Below are positions 7,254 to 8,951 of a stretch of DNA of 8,951 nucleotides, piece after piece. The position numbers and the translations under genes were made by a program. The notes below the pieces were generated by a model. The model worked only from the letters and a program-made list of their open reading frames with translations, had not been told where the DNA came from and did not search any database. Source of the stretch: Actinomycetales bacterium (GTDB taxonomy: Bacteria; Actinomycetota; Actinomycetes; Actinomycetales; Cellulomonadaceae); contig JAAYZM010000367.1 of the NCBI GenBank assembly GCA_012514835.1, positions 1-8,951 on the forward strand. Reading direction: 5' to 3'. Within the stretch, counting starts at the first letter, position 1. Each line of letters starts with the position of its first letter.

Positions 7254-8153
7254 ATGGCCGTCGCGCCCGACACGTCCGACCCGAAGTTCGCCGACTACGC
7301 CCACCCCGAGCGGCTCGTGACCACGCAGTGGCTCGCGGACAACCTCGGCACCCCGGGCCTCGTGGTGGTCGAGTCCGACGAGGACGTGCTCCTGTACGAG
7401 ACGGGACACATCCCCGGCGCGGTCAAGGTCGACTGGCACACCGAGCTCAACGACCAGGTGGTGCGCGACTACGTGGACGGTGCCGGGTTCGCGAAGCTGC
7501 TGAGCGCGAAGGGGATCTCGCGCGAGGACACCATCGTGGTCTACGGCGACAAGAACAACTGGTGGGCCGCGTACGCGCTGTGGGTGTTCACGCTCTTCGG
7601 CCACGAGGACGTGCGCCTCCTCGACGGCGGGCGCAACAAGTGGGCCGCGGAGGGCCGCGAGCTGACCACCGAGCCCACGCGGCGCGAGGCGACCGACTAC
7701 CCCGTGGTCGAGCGCGACGACTCCACGCTGCGTGCGTTCAAGGACGACGTGCTCGCGCACCTCGGCAACCCGATCGTGGACATCCGCTCGGCGGGCGAGT
7801 ACTCGGGCGAGCTGCAGCACCTCCCGGACTACCCGCAGGAGGGCGCGCTGCGCACGGGCCACATCCCGACGGCGCGCAACGTGCCGTGGGCCAAGGCCGT
7901 GGCCGAGGACGGCACGTACAAGTCGCGCGCCGAGCTCGAGGAGATCTACGGCACGAACGGGATCGGCCTGGGCAAGGACGACGCCGTCATCACGTACTGC
8001 CGCATCGGTGAGCGTTCGAGCCACACGTGGTTCGCGCTCAAGCACCTGCTCGGCATCGACGCGGTGCGCAACTACGACGGCTCGTGGACCGAGTGGGGCA
8101 ACGCCGTGCGCGTCCCCGTCGTCGCGGGCGCCGAGCCGGGCGAGCTGTCCTGA
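7254..8153 (+). CDS. Thiosulfate sulfurtransferase, tandem rhodanese (CysA/SseA-like)
   Basis: Rhodanese that moves the sulfane sulfur of thiosulfate to an acceptor such as cyanide or a cellular thiol; cytoplasmic, 299 residues. Two rhodanese domains are visible. The N-terminal one (about 20-140) is inactive: the catalytic loop position reads YGDKNNWWA with D99 instead of Cys. The C-terminal one (about 160-290) has the active loop YCRIGERSSHTWF with nucleophile C249, the form seen in actinobacterial proteins annotated CysA2/CysA3 in Mycobacterium tuberculosis, which it resembles along its length (LLDGGR, GHIPTARNVPW, NYDGSWTEWG). The six-residue loop with Arg favours thiosulfate over 3-mercaptopyruvate. 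ATG 7254 is supported by GGAGGAG 5 nt upstream; an N-terminal extension of about 20 residues precedes the first domain. In many actinobacteria a small SufE-like or DUF1416-type gene follows; here none does, and a hairpin follows the stop. Confidence 0.95.
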   Translation: MAVAPDTSDPKFADYAHPERLVTTQWLADNLGTPGLVVVESDEDVLLYETGHIPGAVKVDWHTELNDQVVRDYVDGAGFAKLLSAKGISREDTIVVYGDKNNWWAAYALWVFTLFGHEDVRLLDGGRNKWAAEGRELTTEPTRREATDYPVVERDDSTLRAFKDDVLAHLGNPIVDIRSAGEYSGELQHLPDYPQEGALRTGHIPTARNVPWAKAVAEDGTYKSRAELEEIYGTNGIGLGKDDAVITYCRIGERSSHTWFALKHLLGIDAVRNYDGSWTEWGNAVRVPVVAGAEPGELS

Positions 8154-8191
8154 CACAGCCAGTCCTGACGCAACCTGCCCCGACATAGCGG
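8147..8191 (+). repeat. Degenerate 15-bp triplicate at the sulfurtransferase stop
   Basis: Three adjoining 15-bp units start at 8147, 8162 and 8177. Units 1 and 2 match at 12 of 15 bases (GTCCTGACACAGCCA and GTCCTGACGCAACCT); unit 3 matches unit 1 at 10 of 15. The first unit includes the stop codon. It could be the remnant of a small tandem duplication or chance. Confidence 0.4.
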
Positions 8192-8193
8192 GG
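8178..8193 (+). other. Short hairpin before the main stem-loop
   Basis: CCCCG (8178-8182) pairs with CGGGG (8189-8193) around a 6-nt loop, ACATAG. It lies two bases before the much longer stem at 8196-8230. The two together form a tandem hairpin after the sulfurtransferase stop. Confidence 0.45.
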
Positions 8194-8195
8194 TC

Positions 8196-8230
8196 CGCCG
8201 CGGGCGCACTGATACAGTGTGCCCGCGGCG
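8196..8230 (+). terminator. 16-bp stem-loop, probable terminator of the sulfurtransferase gene
   Basis: Bases 8196-8211 pair with 8215-8230 in a 16-bp stem with a single G.U wobble (8206/8220) and a 3-nt ATA loop. It begins 42 nt after the sulfurtransferase stop. What follows is only mildly T-rich (CACTTGTGTT), so it would be an I-shaped terminator of the kind often proposed in actinobacteria rather than a classical one. Because it also precedes the helicase gene on the same strand, an attenuator role in that leader is possible. Confidence 0.6.
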
Positions 8231-8393
8231 CACTTGTGTTGCCGCAGCGTCGTAGAGCGCCGACCTGTTCCGCACCGATCCGGTAGCGGCGGGCCCTTCA
8301 CGGCGAACGGACGTGGCCACCGCCACCTTCGCCACCACATCGGAGCCGATGCGCTTCGTCGCTCTGCGCCCCGATGCCCACGGAAAGCATCAC
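8231..8393 (+). promoter_or_regulatory. Probable 5' leader of the DEAD-box helicase gene
   Basis: This stretch holds no recognised gene. The helicase frame is open back to a TAG at 8253-8255, with in-frame starts at GTG 8313 and ATG 8349. A second frame, open from GTG 8219 to 8503, encodes a His/Arg-rich segment (GRGHRHLRHH). Small hairpins are visible: GTGGC/GCCAC (8313-8317 with 8322-8326), CATCG/CGATG (8338-8342 with 8347-8351) and GATGC/GCATC (8373-8377 with 8387-8391); the last puts most of the helicase ribosome binding site GGAAAG (8382-8387) in its loop. RNA helicase genes often have long regulated leaders; whether this one is regulated is inference. No convincing -35/-10 pair was found. 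Confidence 0.4.
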
Positions 8394-8951
8394 GTGACCC
8401 AGAACTCTTTCGGCACGCTCGGCGTGCCCGCACCCTTGCTCGCCTCGCTCACCGCGAGCGGCATCACCAGCCCGTTCCCCATCCAGTCCAGCACGCTCCC
8501 TGACTCCCTCGCGGGGCGGGACGTGCTCGGCCGCGGCCGCACGGGCTCGGGCAAGACGCTCGCGTTCTCGCTCCCGCTCGCCGCACGCCTCGGCGCGGAC
8601 GGGCGCCGGGCGCGTCCCGGCCACCCGCGGGGCCTCGTCCTCGCACCGACCCGCGAGCTCGCGACGCAGATCGCGGCCGTCGTCGAGCCGCTCGCCGCCG
8701 CATACGGCCTGTCCACCACCACGATCTTCGGCGGGGTGAACCAGAACCGCCAGGTGACGGCCCTCAAGGCGGGCGCGGACATCGTGGTTGCCTGCCCCGG
8801 GCGCCTCGAGGACCTCATGAAGCAGGGCTTCGTCACGCTCGACGCCGTCGAGGTGACCGTGCTGGACGAGGCGGACCACATGGCCGACCTCGGGTTCCTG
8901 CCGGGTGTCACGCGGATCATGGCGGCGACGCCGACGACGGGCCAGCGGCTG
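8394..8951 (+). CDS. DEAD-box ATP-dependent RNA helicase (N-terminal part)
   Basis: Superfamily 2 RNA helicase that uses ATP to unwind short RNA duplexes; such proteins act in ribosome assembly, RNA decay or cold adaptation. Only the first 186 residues (RecA domain 1) are in the window; the gene continues past the right edge. Visible motifs: Q motif FGTLGVPAPLLASL and SPFPIQ, motif I GRGRTGSGKT (K54), motif Ia PTRELA (85-90), GG in IFGGV, motif Ib CPGR (134-137, Cys in place of the usual Thr), and motif II DEAD (158-161) followed by HMADLGF. GTG 8394 is preferred because GGAAAG lies 6 nt upstream and it yields MTQNSFGTLGVP, a typical opening. ATG 8349 would add 15 residues, but its only upstream purine run is 3 nt away. 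The DVLGRGRTGSGKTLAF and DHMADLGFLPGV signatures mark the actinobacterial RhlE/CshA-like group. Which subgroup cannot be settled from half a domain. Confidence 0.95.
   Translation, partial: MTQNSFGTLGVPAPLLASLTASGITSPFPIQSSTLPDSLAGRDVLGRGRTGSGKTLAFSLPLAARLGADGRRARPGHPRGLVLAPTRELATQIAAVVEPLAAAYGLSTTTIFGGVNQNRQVTALKAGADIVVACPGRLEDLMKQGFVTLDAVEVTVLDEADHMADLGFLPGVTRIMAATPTTGQRL

Noticed and set aside
7113..8186. N-terminal extension of the qor-like gene on the - strand across the sulfurtransferase gene
   Set aside because: The frame happens to stay open, but the Qor family begins at the ATG at 7110-7112, and the extension is only the antisense of the sulfurtransferase gene.
8219..8503. 94-codon His/Arg-rich frame before and into the helicase gene as a real gene
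   Set aside because: No ribosome binding site at its GTG, which lies inside the stem-loop, and it overlaps the helicase start by more than 100 bp. Kept only as a point within the leader finding.

Overview
The window is chromosomal, housekeeping-type DNA from a high-GC actinobacterium. Third codon positions are almost all G or C, GTG starts are common, and the proteins look actinobacterial: the PheS motif 2 region, a CysA-type rhodanese with a CRIGERSSH active-site loop, and a DEAD-box helicase closest by eye to those of Micrococcales. I would guess a Cellulomonas-like member of Micrococcales. That placement rests on protein resemblance, not on a database search.

Left part (4-6028), all on the + strand, is a translation cluster: rplT (ribosomal protein L20), a SpoU/TrmH-family RNA 2'-O-methyltransferase, a 2H-family RNA 2',3'-cyclic phosphodiesterase (ThpR/LigT), pheS, pheT and a GNAT acetyltransferase. 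Gaps run from 1 bp (pheS-pheT) to 60 bp (thpR-pheS), so read-through transcription is likely. Internal promoters are suggested by a CAGAAT box placed for a leaderless thpR transcript and a TAGACT box that overlaps the thpR stop codon ahead of pheS. The window opens three bases before the rplT start; infC and rpmI would be expected just upstream.

Middle part: the GNAT gene converges on a qor-like quinone oxidoreductase on the - strand (6126-7112). The 97 bp between them holds a compound palindrome and a second, partial direct copy of its core. The qor-like gene diverges from a tandem-rhodanese thiosulfate sulfurtransferase on the + strand (7254-8153). Their shared 141-bp promoter region holds a perfect 18-bp palindrome that looks like a regulator-binding site.

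Right part: after the sulfurtransferase come two back-to-back hairpins (8178-8230, the second with a 16-bp stem). A further stretch of about 160 bp forms the probable 5' leader of a DEAD-box RNA helicase, whose gene starts at 8394 and runs off the right edge after motif II.

I found no CRISPR array, transposase, phage gene, tRNA, rRNA or defence system, and no obviously new multi-gene system. The parts that ordinary annotation does not explain are non-coding: the 6030-6106 repeat, the 7169-7186 palindrome, the hairpin pair after the sulfurtransferase gene and the helicase leader.
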